Positions 5,959-6,380 of a stretch of 6,380 bases of DNA are shown piece by piece (the stretch's first letter is position 1; the number at the start of each line of letters is the position of its first letter). The notes under the pieces are model-generated. The model worked only from the letters and a program-made list of their open reading frames with translations, was not told the DNA's origin and did no database searches. The stretch comes from Patescibacteria group bacterium. Lineage in GTDB: Bacteria; Patescibacteria; Microgenomatia; Daviesbacterales; UBA10151. Made by a program: the position numbers and the translations under genes. The DNA is taken from positions 1-6,380 of the forward strand of contig JAMCTD010000039.1 in the NCBI GenBank assembly GCA_023380995.1. Direction: 5' to 3'.

Positions 5959-6380
5959 ATGTTAATTTTAAACCATTCTGCAAATTTTTTCCACTCCCAA
6001 CAATTAACCACATCTTCTTTCTCAACCCAACCCCTTCTGGCCACAGCCACCCCAAATCTCATGTTATCCATCTGCGAAACCTCGTGGGCATCAGTATTTA
6101 TAATGAATTTAACTCCAAATTTTAAAGCCTGCCTGATCAAATCATCCCTTAAATCCAACCTGTTTGGATAAGCATTAATCTCTAAAATTTTATTATTACG
6201 GCTGGCAAGTTTGAAAATCTCTTCCCAATCAGCCTCTGAAGATTCCCTTTCATTAATTAATCTGTTTGTGGGATGGGAAATTATATCAACATAAGGGCTT
6301 TGCAAAGCAGCAATTAACCTTTTGGTAATTTCTTCTTTAGAATCCCGATGACCACTGTGGATACCGGCAATACAGTAATC
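5955..6380 (-). CDS. polX: Family X DNA polymerase, C-terminal PHP domain (5' end outside window)
   Basis: The frame stays open to the window edge, so this is the last 141 residues of a longer protein. It matches the PHP domain at the C-terminus of bacterial family X polymerases, which act in gap-filling repair with a metal-dependent 3'-5' exonuclease in the PHP part. Visible motifs are [44 protein letters not shown] and [20 protein letters not shown]. The histidines of HSGH, SHPT and TDAH are the expected metal ligands. A TTG at 6305 could be misread as a start, but the conserved sequence continues upstream of it. A stand-alone PHP phosphoesterase is the alternative, since the polymerase half is not visible; the NAYPNRLDL and ARRGW features favour PolX. 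The stop overlaps the lemA start by four bases. Confidence 0.88.
   Translation of the reverse strand, partial: DYCIAGIHSGHRDSKEEITKRLIAALQSPYVDIISHPTNRLINERESSEADWEEIFKLASRNNKILEINAYPNRLDLRDDLIRQALKFGVKFIINTDAHEVSQMDNMRFGVAVARRGWVEKEDVVNCWEWKKFAEWFKINI

Noticed and set aside
5870..6171. Overlapping short frames on both strands across the lemA-polX junction
   Set aside because: They conflict with conserved LemA and PolX frames and show no family resemblance.
15..6380. PHP domains at both ends (PolX and DnaE) as a linked proofreading system
   Set aside because: Both are standard domains of their own families and are separated by five unrelated genes; proximity alone is not evidence of a system.

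Overview
The window carries seven protein genes, all read on the minus strand. In order of transcription, from high to low coordinates, they are: the C-terminal PHP domain of a family X DNA polymerase (polX, cut by the window edge), lemA, htpX, gatC, gatA, gatB and the N-terminal third of dnaE (replicative DNA polymerase III alpha). Spacing is tight: polX/lemA and gatA/gatB are joined by 4-base ATGA start/stop overlaps, and the longest gap inside the layout is 64 bases. No rRNA, tRNA, CRISPR array, insertion sequence or phage gene was seen.

The base composition is AT-rich and the genes are compact. The organism uses the indirect Glu-tRNA(Gln) route (GatCAB), and the DnaE palm motif is diverged. 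Essential genes also carry degenerate 7-base tandem repeats. Together these suggest an uncultured bacterium, plausibly of the candidate phyla radiation (Patescibacteria, Microgenomates-like). This is inference from gene character; there is no marker gene in the window that settles it.

Region by region: 1-106 is a perfect inverted copy of an internal piece of gatB (1520-1625), joined directly onto dnaE, so dnaE is broken just before its catalytic aspartates. 107-1331 is authentic dnaE (PHP domain and start of the polymerase core). 1332-1395 is a short intergenic gap. 1396-4398 is the gatC-gatA-gatB operon, preceded by a very good sigma-70-type promoter (TTAACA, 17 bases, TATAAT) that would give an almost leaderless gatC mRNA. 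4453-5379 is htpX and 5407-5958 is lemA, a common bacterial pair, separated by a 22-base palindrome. 5955-6380 is the end of polX.

Three things deserve attention. (1) The 106-bp inverted duplication looks like a fold-back chimera or misjoin, or else a real rearrangement that kills dnaE. (2) An exact 30-bp, same-frame copy of a gatA segment (coding SNYARFDGI) lies in htpX where the second membrane helix should be. (3) Four heptamer-based repeat arrays are embedded in gatA and gatB, two of them in gatB both coding an NGQW loop and one sitting on the gatA start. I see no convincing new multi-gene system; the unusual content is in sequence rearrangements and repeats inside ordinary housekeeping genes.
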